DNA from: an uncultured Flavobacteriaceae bacterium
Lineage (GTDB): Bacteria > Bacteroidota > Bacteroidia > Flavobacteriales > Flavobacteriaceae
NCBI GenBank assembly: GCA_947493175.1
Contig: CANLQD010000011.1
Location: 29,244-93,243, forward strand
Length of the DNA: 64,000 bases
Direction: 5' to 3'
Shown: positions 1 through 8,634 of the stretch, piece after piece
Layout of the letters: every line of letters starts with the position of its first letter
Position numbering within the stretch: the stretch's first letter is position 1
Made by a program: the position numbers and the translations under genes
Notes under the pieces: model-generated
What the model saw: the letters and a program-made list of their open reading frames with translations, nothing else
Database searches by the model: none
What the model was told of the DNA's origin: nothing

Positions 1-2
1 GT

Positions 3-464
3 AATTTTTTAATCAGCGATGAAGAGGTCTTGATTGCAATTGATTTTGGTTGTATCAAGGCGGTCCCCGATGAGTTCTATGTTCCTTATTTTGAACTGGC
101 TCAAAAAGAAAATATAACGAACGATGCGATTTTTATGGAAAAACTGCATCAGTTGGAAATTCTGAATGCAACCGATTCCAAGGAGGAAATCAAATTTTTT
201 ACGGCGATCTTTAAAGAAATGCTGACCCTTTTCACCGCACCTTTTAATGAAGAGCGCTTCGATTTCGGTGCAGACGAATTTTGGTCTAAGATTGCGGCCT
301 TGAGCGAACGCTTCTCCAAGGACGAACAATTGCGCAAAATGAACGGAAATCGGGGATCTAAGCATTTTTTATACATGAACCGTACCTTTTTCGGACTGTA
401 CAACTTGTTACACGATTTAAGGGCTCAAGTTCATGTACATAGCTTCCGAAAGTATCTTGCCTAA
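3..464 (+). CDS. ABC1/UbiB-type atypical kinase, C-terminal part (5' end outside window)
   Basis: The frame is open from base 3 and ends with TAA at 462-464, so only about the last 153 residues are present. The first readable part contains LIAIDFGCIKAVP, a DFG-type metal-binding loop in the setting typical of ABC1/UbiB (AarF) atypical kinases, followed by the helical C-terminal lobe. Family members bind ATP and support quinone or lipid metabolism; the substrate cannot be told from this piece. An in-frame TTG at base 30 is not a plausible start because the DFG loop follows at once and the frame is open upstream. The ATP-binding N-lobe is outside the window. Family assignment is fairly sure, specific role unknown. 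Confidence 0.75.
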   Translation, partial: NFLISDEEVLIAIDFGCIKAVPDEFYVPYFELAQKENITNDAIFMEKLHQLEILNATDSKEEIKFFTAIFKEMLTLFTAPFNEERFDFGADEFWSKIAALSERFSKDEQLRKMNGNRGSKHFLYMNRTFFGLYNLLHDLRAQVHVHSFRKYLA

Positions 465-515
465 GATACCGGGTTCCTATCAAAACGTCCAGAATTATTT
501 CAGTATATTAGTCAT

Positions 516-523
516 TACATTTG
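516..523 (+). promoter_or_regulatory. Bacteroidota -7 box before fabH
   Basis: TACATTTG matches the Bacteroidota -7 consensus TAnnTTTG exactly and lies 36 bases before the chosen fabH start. No clear -33 TTG is seen at the expected distance. A longer reading frame starting with TTG at 521 would begin inside this box, which supports the ATG at 560. Confidence 0.5.
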
Positions 524-559
524 AACGAAACCGCCTCGCGGTATATAATCAACCGAAGC

Positions 560-1570
560 ATGTACAATTCAAAAATTACCGGTCTGGGCTATTATCTGCC
601 CGAAAATGTAGTCACCAACGATGACCTCTCCAAGGTAATGGACACCAACGATGCCTGGATCCAAGAACGTACCGGTATCAGGGAACGACGCCATGTGATC
701 AAAGGAGATGGTGACACTACCACCACGATGGGTGTAAAGGCGGCGAAAATTGCCATTGAGCGGGCCGGCATTGATAAAGATGATATTGATTTCATCGTAT
801 TCGCAACCCTCAGTCCCGATTACTATTTTCCTGGCCCAGGAGTTTTGGTACAACGCGACCTTGGTATCAAGACCGTTGGCGCGCTCGATGTGCGTAATCA
901 GTGTTCCGGATTTATCTACGCGGTCTCCGTTGCCGATCAATACATCAAAAGCGGGATGTACAAAAACATTCTGGTCATAGGCTCCGAATTACATTCCCAT
1001 GGTCTGGATATGACCACCCGCGGGAGGGCTGTATCGGTTATTTTTGGTGATGGTGCCGGAGCAGCGGTCCTGAGTCGGGAAGAAGACACCACTAAGGGTA
1101 TACTATCTACACATCTACATTCAGAAGGTCAACATGCCGAAGAACTTTCCCTAATAGCTCCGGGTATGGGCAAGCGTTGGGTGAATGATATCATTGCGGA
1201 CAATGACCCGAATGATGAATCGTATTTTCCATATATGAACGGGCAGTTTGTCTTTAAAAATGCCGTGGTGCGTTTCAGTGAGGTGATCAATGAAGGGCTT
1301 GCGGCCAATAAATTGAACGCATCGGATGTTGATATGTTGATACCGCATCAGGCCAATCTAAGAATTTCGCAGTTCGTGCAGAAGCAATTTGGGCTTTCAG
1401 ATGAACAGGTTTATAACAATATTATGAGTTATGGGAACACGACTGCCGCTTCGATACCGATTGCATTAACAGAAGCTTGGGAACAAGGAAAGATAAAGAA
1501 TGGAAGTCTTGTGGTGCTGGCTGCCTTTGGTAGTGGCTTTACCTGGGGCAGTGCGATCATTAAATGGTAA
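560..1570 (+). CDS. fabH: 3-oxoacyl-ACP synthase III (KASIII)
   Basis: This 336-residue protein has the length and motifs of FabH, the condensing enzyme that starts type II fatty acid synthesis by joining acyl-CoA with malonyl-ACP in the cytoplasm. The catalytic triad is visible: Cys115 in RNQCSGF, His263 in PHQAN and Asn293 in YGNTTAASIP. The C-terminus ends with the usual glycine-rich stretch AAFGSGFTWGSA. The start at 560 (MYNSKITGLG) was chosen because homologs begin there and because the longer TTG start lies inside the -7 box. The gene stands alone and is followed at once by a strong hairpin terminator. Bacteroidota often carry several FabH paralogs, so a role in a specialised lipid cannot be excluded. 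Confidence 0.93.
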   Translation: MYNSKITGLGYYLPENVVTNDDLSKVMDTNDAWIQERTGIRERRHVIKGDGDTTTTMGVKAAKIAIERAGIDKDDIDFIVFATLSPDYYFPGPGVLVQRDLGIKTVGALDVRNQCSGFIYAVSVADQYIKSGMYKNILVIGSELHSHGLDMTTRGRAVSVIFGDGAGAAVLSREEDTTKGILSTHLHSEGQHAEELSLIAPGMGKRWVNDIIADNDPNDESYFPYMNGQFVFKNAVVRFSEVINEGLAANKLNASDVDMLIPHQANLRISQFVQKQFGLSDEQVYNNIMSYGNTTAASIPIALTEAWEQGKIKNGSLVVLAAFGSGFTWGSAIIKW

Positions 1571-1589
1571 CCGATTTTCTTTAAAAACA

Positions 1590-1620
1590 AAGCCCTGACG
1601 GTGCCGTCAGGGCTTCTTTT
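1590..1620 (+). terminator. Intrinsic terminator of fabH
   Basis: A perfect 12-bp inverted repeat (arms 1590-1601 and 1604-1615, AAGCCCTGACGG and its complement) is followed by CTTTT. The innermost pairs must open to form the loop. It starts 20 bases after the fabH stop. Confidence 0.85.
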
Positions 1621-2090
1621 ATCAACAAATCGACCGAGCAAGTTCACCAACCAATTACTTGACCGATCGGTTTTGTCAATAGTGCTGTTCACAGCTTTAT
1701 TTTGTTGCCGTAAAAGGTACTGGTCTAAACAACTAATTATCGCGCTGAATTTTGATTTCTTATTTAATAGACGATTGCTAAATGAAGATGTTACATGTTG
1801 GCAGCTTTTTTTGAATACGAATGTCTATGAATTTACAAAGGTTGGGCTTTATGGGCGAAGTAGTTATGATTATGCCTTGGGTAGTAAAACAAAACCCTGA
1901 CATTGCTGCCAGGGTTTCTGTTATCGATTCCGCTATACTAAACACTAACCATTAACTATAAACATATAGCTTCGTCGACAACTAAATTTTAGCGAATTAT
2001 AATCTTATTTTTTCAAATACCTATCAATAGACGTAACTAAATGGCAATCGTTACAGTTGTTTTATAAACTTTAACATCCAAAAAATTCAA
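1621..2090. other. Intergenic stretch between fabH and the CoA-binding gene
   Basis: No gene is supported here. A frame of 99 codons crosses it, but its product has no recognisable domain, it begins inside the fabH terminator and ends at a second hairpin (1892-1917). The stretch is AT-rich. It may be the remains of a lost gene that once ended at that second hairpin. Confidence 0.4.
1892..1917 (+). terminator. Second hairpin resembling the fabH terminator
   Basis: The arms AAACCCTG (1892-1899) and CAGGGTTT (1910-1917) form an 8-bp stem. The sequence ACCCTGAC..TGCCAGGGTTT resembles the fabH terminator about 300 bases upstream, as if duplicated and diverged. No gene ends just before it. It could also stop residual transcription. 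Confidence 0.4.
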
Positions 2091-2456
2091 ATGCACAAGA
2101 CACTGGTTTTCGGAGCTTCTTTAAAATCGAATCGCTATAGTAATCTGGCGGTAAAACGCTTAAGGAGCCATAACATCATAACTGAAGCATTCGGTTTAAA
2201 AAAAGGTAATATCGGGGACGTGCAAATAAAGACCAAATTAAGCGATTTTCAAAATATTCACACAGTAACTTTGTATATGAATGCAAGCCGCCAGCCTGAT
2301 CATTACGGGGGTTTGCTAAATTTAAGACCCAAAAGGGTCATCTTTAATCCGGGCACCGAAAACCCTGAATTTTATAAATTACTAGAAGACAATGGGATAG
2401 AGGTACTAGTGGCGTGCACGCTTGTTTTGCTATCCACGGGACAGTACGGAGCCTAA
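2091..2456 (+). CDS. CoA-binding domain protein (YccU-like)
   Basis: The 121-residue product is a single Rossmann-like CoA_binding_2 domain. It starts with MHKTLVFGASLKSNRYSN, the nucleotide-binding first strand and loop, and ends with the family-typical NPGTENPEF and ACTLVLLSTGQY segments. Members bind CoA or a related nucleotide; no enzyme activity has been assigned to the family. The stand-alone size is normal. In flavobacteria this gene is commonly found near a sodium symporter and recR, as here; the symporter is convergent with it (77 bases between stops). Family assignment is good, function unknown. Confidence 0.8.
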   Translation: MHKTLVFGASLKSNRYSNLAVKRLRSHNIITEAFGLKKGNIGDVQIKTKLSDFQNIHTVTLYMNASRQPDHYGGLLNLRPKRVIFNPGTENPEFYKLLEDNGIEVLVACTLVLLSTGQYGA

Positions 2457-2532
2457 CTTTTGGCCTCCTAAATTGTTAAATTTCAAACTTTAACATTTTG
2501 GCCGTTGTTTTTCGTCGACCTTCTTGAACCTT

Positions 2533-4017
2533 TCATCCCGTTACTCCATTCAATTTGTTAGAAGGCTTCTTAATAAGCCAGAGTCCTATAAAGGTAAGAA
2601 GACCATTCATAGGTAGCAGTTCATAGCCTACCTGATAACCGCCCAGAAGTTCTGATGGAATCTGGGCAATTCCAAAAATAATCAGGACAGACAAAAGGGC
2701 CACAAGCCATACCAGTTGGTCTTTTACCTGGTATTTTGTAAAAATACCGAAGGAGAACAAGCCAAGCAGAGGGCCATAGGTATACCCGGCCACTTGCAGG
2801 AGTCCGTCAATGACATTGGTATCCAGAACGTGTTTAAAAACGATTACAACTAAAATTAATAGCAGGCTCATCGCCACGTGGGTCGTTTTTCGAATGCTAC
2901 GTTGTTTACCCTGCGGTTTTTGGTCTATGCCCAAAAAATCAACACAGAAAGAAGTGGTCAATGAAGTCAGCGCACTATCGGCACTACTGTATGCCGCGGC
3001 GATCAACCCGAGCATAAAGGTAACGGCGACCGTGATTCCCAACCCACTGTTCAATGCAATCTCGGGGAACAATAGGTCTGATTTTGGCTGGCCGTCCATC
3101 AATGGAATGGAAATCTGATATTCATCCGCATAAATGAACAATAGCGCACCCAATAACATAAACACAAACGTGACCACTACAAGCACTACACTAAAACTAA
3201 GCATATTTTTTTGAGCATCTTTCAAGGTTTTACAGGTCAAATTTTTCTGCATCATATCCTGATCCAGTCCGGTCATACAAATGGTAACGAACATGCCCCC
3301 TAAAAAAGATTTGATAAAATGGTTCTTGGCCAAAAAATCATCTGTAAAAAAGATTTTGTTGTACTCCTGTAGTTTTTCCGAGGCTAGAAACTGGGAAAAG
3401 CTCCAATCTAGCTGCTCCAAAATAAAGTAGATAGAAAGTATAACAGCTATCAACATAAACAAGGTTTGCAAGGTGTCTGTCCATACAATGGTCTTTATCC
3501 CACCCCGGAACGTATAGATCCAGATAAGTAAGATAGAGAGCGCTACGGTGACCTCGAAGCGTACGTTCCAAGCATCGAAGACGAACTGTTGCAAGACAAT
3601 GGCCACCAAAAACAATCGAAATGCAGCACCTAGGACCCGGGAAATAAAGAAAGATACGGCTCCGACCTTGTAGCTTACGAAACCGAAACGATTATCCAGA
3701 TACTCATAGATCGATGTTACATTCTGTTTGTAGTAGACGGGTAGAAGCACATATACCGTGATCAAATAACCGACAAAATAGCCGAATACCACTTGCATAT
3801 AACTGAATTCCGAGGCTTCGACCCAGCCAGGTACCGATATGAAGGTGACCCCTGATAAGGATGCTCCGACCATTCCAAAGGCGACCAAATACCAAGGGGA
3901 CTGCTTACCTGCCTTAAAAAAATCATTATTGGAGTCATTTTTTCCAGTGAAATAGGAGATTAATAATAGTAAAAGAAAGTAGCCGCCAATAAGCGTCAGG
4001 ATGTAGGTGGGTGTCAT
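2533..4017 (-). CDS. Sodium:solute symporter (SSS family)
   Basis: The 494-residue protein is a polytopic inner-membrane transporter with about 13 hydrophobic segments along its whole length. The region RGGIKTIVWTDTLQTLFM resembles the conserved core of SSS transporters, and the later block GGMFVTICMTGLDQDMMQKN resembles the second family signature. Members use the sodium gradient to import sugars, amino acids, nucleosides or organic acids. The substrate cannot be read from the sequence. The gene is divergent from recR (about 186 bases between starts) and convergent with the CoA-binding gene. The ATG at 4017 places the first membrane segment at the N-terminus, as expected. Confidence 0.88.
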   Translation of the reverse strand: MTPTYILTLIGGYFLLLLLISYFTGKNDSNNDFFKAGKQSPWYLVAFGMVGASLSGVTFISVPGWVEASEFSYMQVVFGYFVGYLITVYVLLPVYYKQNVTSIYEYLDNRFGFVSYKVGAVSFFISRVLGAAFRLFLVAIVLQQFVFDAWNVRFEVTVALSILLIWIYTFRGGIKTIVWTDTLQTLFMLIAVILSIYFILEQLDWSFSQFLASEKLQEYNKIFFTDDFLAKNHFIKSFLGGMFVTICMTGLDQDMMQKNLTCKTLKDAQKNMLSFSVVLVVVTFVFMLLGALLFIYADEYQISIPLMDGQPKSDLLFPEIALNSGLGITVAVTFMLGLIAAAYSSADSALTSLTTSFCVDFLGIDQKPQGKQRSIRKTTHVAMSLLLILVVIVFKHVLDTNVIDGLLQVAGYTYGPLLGLFSFGIFTKYQVKDQLVWLVALLSVLIIFGIAQIPSELLGGYQVGYELLPMNGLLTFIGLWLIKKPSNKLNGVTG

Positions 4018-4169
4018 TGAGTTGAATTATCCCGTACAAAGTACAAAATATGGGCAAATAGAGCGTTAAACGAGTAGTTTAACAACAAAAAGCGACCCGA
4101 AAAGAGCTGCAACGGAACCTAAGGATAAAACTTAAACAGGCTCTTACGGTCAAAAGTAAAAATTGATTG

Positions 4170-4177
4170 TAATTTTG
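4170..4177 (+). promoter_or_regulatory. -7 box before recR
   Basis: TAATTTTG fits TAnnTTTG exactly and ends 26 bases before the recR ATG. Confidence 0.5.
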
Positions 4178-4203
4178 TGCCATACGTTCCTTAATTTCAA
4201 CAT

Positions 4204-4821
4204 ATGGATTTTTCTTCCAAATTATTGGAAAATGCAGTTTACGAAATGTCACAGCTACCCGGTATCGGAAAGCGAACGGCACTTCGATTGGTTTTACATC
4301 TGTTAAAGCAGCCGAATGAGCGAACGGCTCAGCTGTCGAACGCATTGGTACAACTCCGGGATACCGTTAAATTCTGTAGTAACTGTCATAATATTTCCGA
4401 TGTGGCCATTTGCGAGCTATGCGCAAGTCCCAAAAGAAATCGCAGTTTGGTCTGCGTGGTGGAGGATATCAGGGATGTTATGGCCATTGAAAATACGGGC
4501 CAGTTTAACGGACTGTATCATGTTCTGGGTGGGAAAATTTCCCCGATGGAAGGGGTAGGCCCACAAGAATTGTATATCGACTCATTGATCAACAAGGCAA
4601 GGAAAGGGGAAATAAAGGAGTTGATTTTTGCGTTGAGTTCAACGATGGAAGGCGATACTACTAACTTTTACATTTACAAACAGTTAGAAGGACTCGATAT
4701 CAAGACTTCGACGATTGCAAGGGGTATTTCAGTGGGTGACGAATTGGAGTACGCAGATGAGGTCACTTTGGGAAGAAGTATCCTGAATCGAATCCCTTTT
4801 GAGGGCTCCTTGAAAACGTAG
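4204..4821 (+). CDS. recR: Recombination mediator RecR
   Basis: At 205 residues this has standard RecR length. In order it shows a helix-hairpin-helix near residues 17-30 (LPGIGKRTALRL), a four-cysteine zinc finger (Cys58, Cys61, Cys70, Cys73) and a Toprim domain from about residue 80. RecR works with RecO, and in many bacteria RecF, to load RecA onto single-stranded DNA at gaps during repair. The gene has its own -7 box and is followed about 95 bases later by the E2 gene, which also has its own promoter, so it is probably monocistronic. The identification is secure. Confidence 0.95.
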   Translation: MDFSSKLLENAVYEMSQLPGIGKRTALRLVLHLLKQPNERTAQLSNALVQLRDTVKFCSNCHNISDVAICELCASPKRNRSLVCVVEDIRDVMAIENTGQFNGLYHVLGGKISPMEGVGPQELYIDSLINKARKGEIKELIFALSSTMEGDTTNFYIYKQLEGLDIKTSTIARGISVGDELEYADEVTLGRSILNRIPFEGSLKT

Positions 4822-4870
4822 AAACGGAATGTTTTATGATATAAAATCAGTAAATAGCTTCAATATTTGC

Positions 4871-4878
4871 TATTTTTG
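4871..4878 (+). promoter_or_regulatory. -7 box before the E2 gene
   Basis: TATTTTTG fits TAnnTTTG exactly and ends 37 bases before the E2 ATG. Confidence 0.5.
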
Positions 4879-4915
4879 CAATCGAAATAGCAAAAAGAGC
4901 ATATAAATTAGGAAT

Positions 4916-6298
4916 ATGTCAAAGTTTGAATTAAAACTTCCTCGAATGGGAGAAAGTGTCGCCGAAGCAACGTTGACCGCTTGGCTTAAAGAAGTGGGAG
5001 ATACCGTTGAGATGGACGAAGCCGTGCTGGAAATTGCCACCGATAAAGTCGATTCCGAAGTACCGAGTGAGGTCGAAGGGGTACTTTTAGAAAAGTTTTT
5101 CGAGGTTGATGATGTGATCAAAGTAGGGGAGACCATTGCCATTATTCAAACAAACGGGGCGCTTGAAGACAGCGGTTCGGACCAAGATATTGCACCGTCG
5201 ACCGCAACATCCGACGTACGTACAGAGGTCGTTCCTGAAACTGTAACGGAAATTGAGGATACTATCAAAATCGCAAAGGATACCATAGCAGCCCCCTTAG
5301 CAGTTGCCGACGGACAGCCTTCGATCAGTGACCGGTTTTATTCTCCTTTGGTAAAGAATATCGCCAAGGCGGAAGGTATTTCAATGGGCGAGCTCGATTC
5401 AATTTCGGGCACCGGTAAGGAAGGAAGGGTCACCAAGAATGATATTTTGGCCTATGTAAAAAACCGCCAGACAGGGGAACAAACACCATCCGTGACGCCG
5501 GTAAATACACCGATCGCTACAACGGAAACGGTTTCGTTGGAAACCCCGGCCAACGAGGAAAGGAAGGCGGCTCATTTACAGACATCCCATGGAGATGAAG
5601 TAATTGAAATGACCCGTATGGGCAAATTGATCGCCAAACACATGGTCGATAGCGTGTCTACTTCTGCCCACGTACAAAGTTTTATAGAGGTCGATGTGAC
5701 TAAAATTGTCAATTGGCGCGCTAAACACAAAGATGCTTTTGAAAAGCGGGAAGGGGAAAAATTGACCTATACACCCATTTTCATGGAAGCGATAGCGAAG
5801 GCATTGAAGGCCTATCCGTTAATGAATATTTCCGTAGAAGGTGATCGAGTTATCAAGAAGAAGAACATTAATATCGGTATGGCAGCGGCCTTGCCAGATG
5901 GTAATTTAATCGTTCCCGTTATCAAGAACGCCGACCAGTTGAACTTGGTCGGTATGGCCAAGGTGGTCAATGACCTGGCAGAACGGGCCCGTAAAAATGC
6001 CTTAAAACCAGACGAAATACAAGACGGCACCTATACCGTCACTAATGTAGGTACCTTTGGCAGTGTTTTTGGAACACCTATCATTAACCAACCACAGGTA
6101 GGCATCCTGGCTTTGGGTGCCATTCGCAAAGTACCATCAGTAATTGAGACAAGCGAGGGAGACTTTATCGGTATCCGTAGCAAAATGTATCTTTCACATA
6201 GTTACGACCATCGTGTGGTCAATGGTGCTTTGGGTAGTATGTTTGCCAAAGCGGTAGCCGATTATCTCGAAGGCTGGGATGTGAATAGAGAAATATAA
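4916..6298 (+). CDS. 2-oxo acid dehydrogenase E2 (dihydrolipoamide acyltransferase)
   Basis: The 460-residue protein has an N-terminal lipoyl domain with the lipoylated lysine at Lys44 (EIATDKVDSEVP), a linker, a peripheral subunit-binding domain near residues 142-178 (SPLVKNIAKAEG), a second linker and a C-terminal acyltransferase domain. It transfers the acyl group from E1 to CoA in a 2-oxo acid dehydrogenase complex. The family pattern suggests a branched-chain-type or generic E2, but the substrate is not fixed. The catalytic motif reads YDHRVVNGALG: His432 is present, but the usual Asp of DHRxxDG is Asn436. No E1 or E3 gene is adjacent. Confidence 0.9.
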   Translation: MSKFELKLPRMGESVAEATLTAWLKEVGDTVEMDEAVLEIATDKVDSEVPSEVEGVLLEKFFEVDDVIKVGETIAIIQTNGALEDSGSDQDIAPSTATSDVRTEVVPETVTEIEDTIKIAKDTIAAPLAVADGQPSISDRFYSPLVKNIAKAEGISMGELDSISGTGKEGRVTKNDILAYVKNRQTGEQTPSVTPVNTPIATTETVSLETPANEERKAAHLQTSHGDEVIEMTRMGKLIAKHMVDSVSTSAHVQSFIEVDVTKIVNWRAKHKDAFEKREGEKLTYTPIFMEAIAKALKAYPLMNISVEGDRVIKKKNINIGMAAALPDGNLIVPVIKNADQLNLVGMAKVVNDLAERARKNALKPDEIQDGTYTVTNVGTFGSVFGTPIINQPQVGILALGAIRKVPSVIETSEGDFIGIRSKMYLSHSYDHRVVNGALGSMFAKAVADYLEGWDVNREI

Positions 6299-6477
6299 TT
6301 CGGATAGTAGCATTGACCCCGACCGATAAGATCGAGGTCTTAATCAATATTTCTGCCGACCGTTAGGGGGTAAAGCTACTACTGGTTATAAGGTCTGGAC
6401 TTTTCCTTGGGCTGCATTTTTTACGTCCTATAACTTTGTTTTCTGTAAATAGGACAATATGTTCTGTTCATTACTGC

Positions 6478-6485
6478 TATTTTTG
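6478..6485 (+). promoter_or_regulatory. -7 box before the outer-membrane barrel gene
   Basis: TATTTTTG fits TAnnTTTG exactly and ends 26 bases before the ATG at 6512. Confidence 0.5.
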
Positions 6486-6511
6486 TAGTTCACCAGACCA
6501 GAACCTACTTC

Positions 6512-7747
6512 ATGAATACAAAACTAACAAGCAGTCTGTTTTCAGGCCTGTTATTCTTCGTATGTGCGCATGTTTTGAAAGCACAGCAAAAATCGGTCAA
6601 ACTATTCTTGGATTGTCAGTGCGAAAGGCGCTATGTGCAACAAGAAATAGATTTTATTAATCATGTGCGCGATCAAGATTTGGCCAATGTACAACTGAAC
6701 ATCTATGATATCGCCAACGGAAGCGGTGGTCGCACCTACAAGCTCGATTTTCAAGGCAAGGGGATTTTTGAAGGTATCTTGGTAAAACGCGATTATGATA
6801 CCAACGTGAATATGACGTCGGACGAAGTACGCAAGGGGCTGGTCGTGGCCATTAAATCGGGGCTTCTTCGGTATTTGGTAGACTCGGATATGGGAGAAAA
6901 TATTGATTATAAGATTAGCAAGGAAGGACAGGCAAAGCGGCAGGATATCGATTTTGAAGATCCATGGAACAATTGGATTTTTGAAGTATATGGGGCAGCA
7001 GAGTTCGACAAGGAAGCAAGCCGTCGCAATTTCGAATACGAGCTGGGTTTTGAAAGCGATAGGGTCACCGAGAAATGGCGAATACGAGGTGATTTTGAAC
7101 TGAGCCAAGCGACCAGCAATTTTGTGAGGAACGATGAGGAGTTCACAAGTTCCCGGGAGCGTTACTATGGTTTCGGTAGCGTGGTTCGAAGCCTAAGCGA
7201 CCATTGGTCTGCCGGACTTTTCGTCGGGGCGGATTACAACACTTTTAACAATCTGGATCTGGCATTGAACATCACCCCGGCCATAGAATACAATATTTTC
7301 CCTTACCGTGAGGTGCTTCGACGCGAAATTGTTTTTGCCTACAGAATAGGCTATTTGTATAACGACTATATCGATATGACGATTTTTGGTAAAGAGCAGG
7401 AATCACTTTTTAACCACTCTTTGGATATTCAGGTACGGTACCGGCAACCTTGGGGGAATTTGTTCGGTAGACTTCGTGCTTCTAGCTTTTTGAATGATTT
7501 TTCAAAAAATAGGGCCCAACTTTTTGGCCGGCTCTCCATTCGAATTTTTAAGGGACTGGCCGTTCGTTTCAGCGGTAACGTTGAATACATTCAAGATCAA
7601 ATCAATCTTCCTGCGGGAGATGCTTCCCTAGAAGATCTGTTGCTACAGCAAAGACAGATTGCCACCGATTTCGAACTGGGATTTAGCGTGGGGTTGAGCT
7701 ATACCTTTGGTTCTGCATTTAATAATATTATCAATAATAGATTATAG
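6512..7747 (+). CDS. Predicted outer-membrane beta-barrel protein, unknown function
   Basis: The 411-residue protein begins with a signal peptide (about residues 1-24, ending LKA before QQKS). A soluble N-terminal region of about 130 residues contains a short motif with two cysteines (DCQCERRY). From about residue 150 the sequence alternates aromatic and polar residues in repeated strands (for example WIFEVYGAAEFD and LDIQVRYRQPWG) and ends with SYTFGSAFNNIINNRL, as in outer-membrane barrels. I do not recognise a named family. It follows the E2 gene but has its own promoter. It is the last core gene before the accessory island. Confidence 0.65.
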   Translation: MNTKLTSSLFSGLLFFVCAHVLKAQQKSVKLFLDCQCERRYVQQEIDFINHVRDQDLANVQLNIYDIANGSGGRTYKLDFQGKGIFEGILVKRDYDTNVNMTSDEVRKGLVVAIKSGLLRYLVDSDMGENIDYKISKEGQAKRQDIDFEDPWNNWIFEVYGAAEFDKEASRRNFEYELGFESDRVTEKWRIRGDFELSQATSNFVRNDEEFTSSRERYYGFGSVVRSLSDHWSAGLFVGADYNTFNNLDLALNITPAIEYNIFPYREVLRREIVFAYRIGYLYNDYIDMTIFGKEQESLFNHSLDIQVRYRQPWGNLFGRLRASSFLNDFSKNRAQLFGRLSIRIFKGLAVRFSGNVEYIQDQINLPAGDASLEDLLLQQRQIATDFELGFSVGLSYTFGSAFNNIINNRL

Positions 7748-7836
7748 AAATCGAAGGTTTTCAGACAGCCCGGATAAACCTAAAGATTGCTTTTTACTCG
7801 GAATATCCCTATTAGGAAATCTGCAGGCAACGAATT

Positions 7837-8382
7837 TTAGGGTTTATTAGGCTCAGTGATTTTTTCTTCAATTCGCTTTAAAATTACCAGATACTTTTCA
7901 AATTGACTTAAACCGTCAATTCCAAATTCCGGTGTCAAAATAATCCGGTCCGTTTCTTCTGCGATAGTTTCTATATACACTCTTTCGTTTAATAAGTTTT
8001 CCATTAAGATTTTGTCGGATGCAAGTTTTACCAGCAAGTTTTTATCTCCTCCAAACCAAAATTGTTTCCTAATTGGCTGTGGAATGAAGGCTCTTCTTTT
8101 TGGAAGTATGAAATCAAGAAAATTATTCCAAAGGTCTCTTGGGAAAATAGTTAAGTCGGTTTCATAATTTTTGTTCAAATAGAGAATTATTCGAATCGGT
8201 TCGGTTACAGGCATGGCTCCACCAACCTCATTTGAATTTAGACTGATTTTTGTTCCATCGATTTCGAGAATCCCTTTTTTGGGCTGATATATATGTTTCC
8301 CATGTGGAGTAACAATATTTTTAGTCTGTTTTTCTGAATAGTTTCCTCCGTAGTTTTTCGTTATTTCTTCAATGATGTTCAA
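7837..8382 (-). CDS. Hypothetical protein
   Basis: The 181-residue product has no signal peptide or membrane segment and I do not recognise its family. It is rich in charged residues and isoleucine and reads like a soluble cytoplasmic protein (start MNIIEEITKNYGGNYSE, end IEEKITEPNKP). It is the leftmost gene of the island. Just after its stop, in gene sense, comes CGTTGCCTGCAG, which resembles the end motifs of other island spacers. Confidence 0.55.
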   Translation of the reverse strand: MNIIEEITKNYGGNYSEKQTKNIVTPHGKHIYQPKKGILEIDGTKISLNSNEVGGAMPVTEPIRIILYLNKNYETDLTIFPRDLWNNFLDFILPKRRAFIPQPIRKQFWFGGDKNLLVKLASDKILMENLLNERVYIETIAEETDRIILTPEFGIDGLSQFEKYLVILKRIEEKITEPNKP

Positions 8383-8634
8383 TTATAAAGGTTTTTGCAA
8401 ATTGCCTGCCACGTCTAATATATGTTTTGTAGCAGGGCAAAATGTTACCTTGCTTTTTAATGTATTTACGCATTGGTTACTAACTTTTCAATTCTGCAAG
8501 CATTATACCTTCATGAAAAAACAACAACCATTCAATGAAACATCTAGCTGCTAAGCATTTTACTATATTGACAAAAATAGGAAGCCCTTACCACACCTTA
8601 ATTTCAATTTACAAACTTATCGGGATAGTGTCTT
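8383..8634. other. Spacer between the first two island genes
   Basis: No gene is supported. In minus-strand sense the part near 8400-8445 contains TGCCCTGCTAC and GTGGCAGGCA, an imperfect inverted pair like those in other island spacers. A 60-codon plus-strand frame here has no coding features. Confidence 0.35.

Noticed and set aside
1601..1900. Plus-strand frame of 99 codons after fabH
   Set aside because: It begins inside the fabH terminator hairpin, ends in another hairpin, lacks any domain and has no ribosome-binding context.
8372..8554. Plus-strand frame in the first island spacer
   Set aside because: Short, no domain, and it crosses an inverted-repeat spacer.
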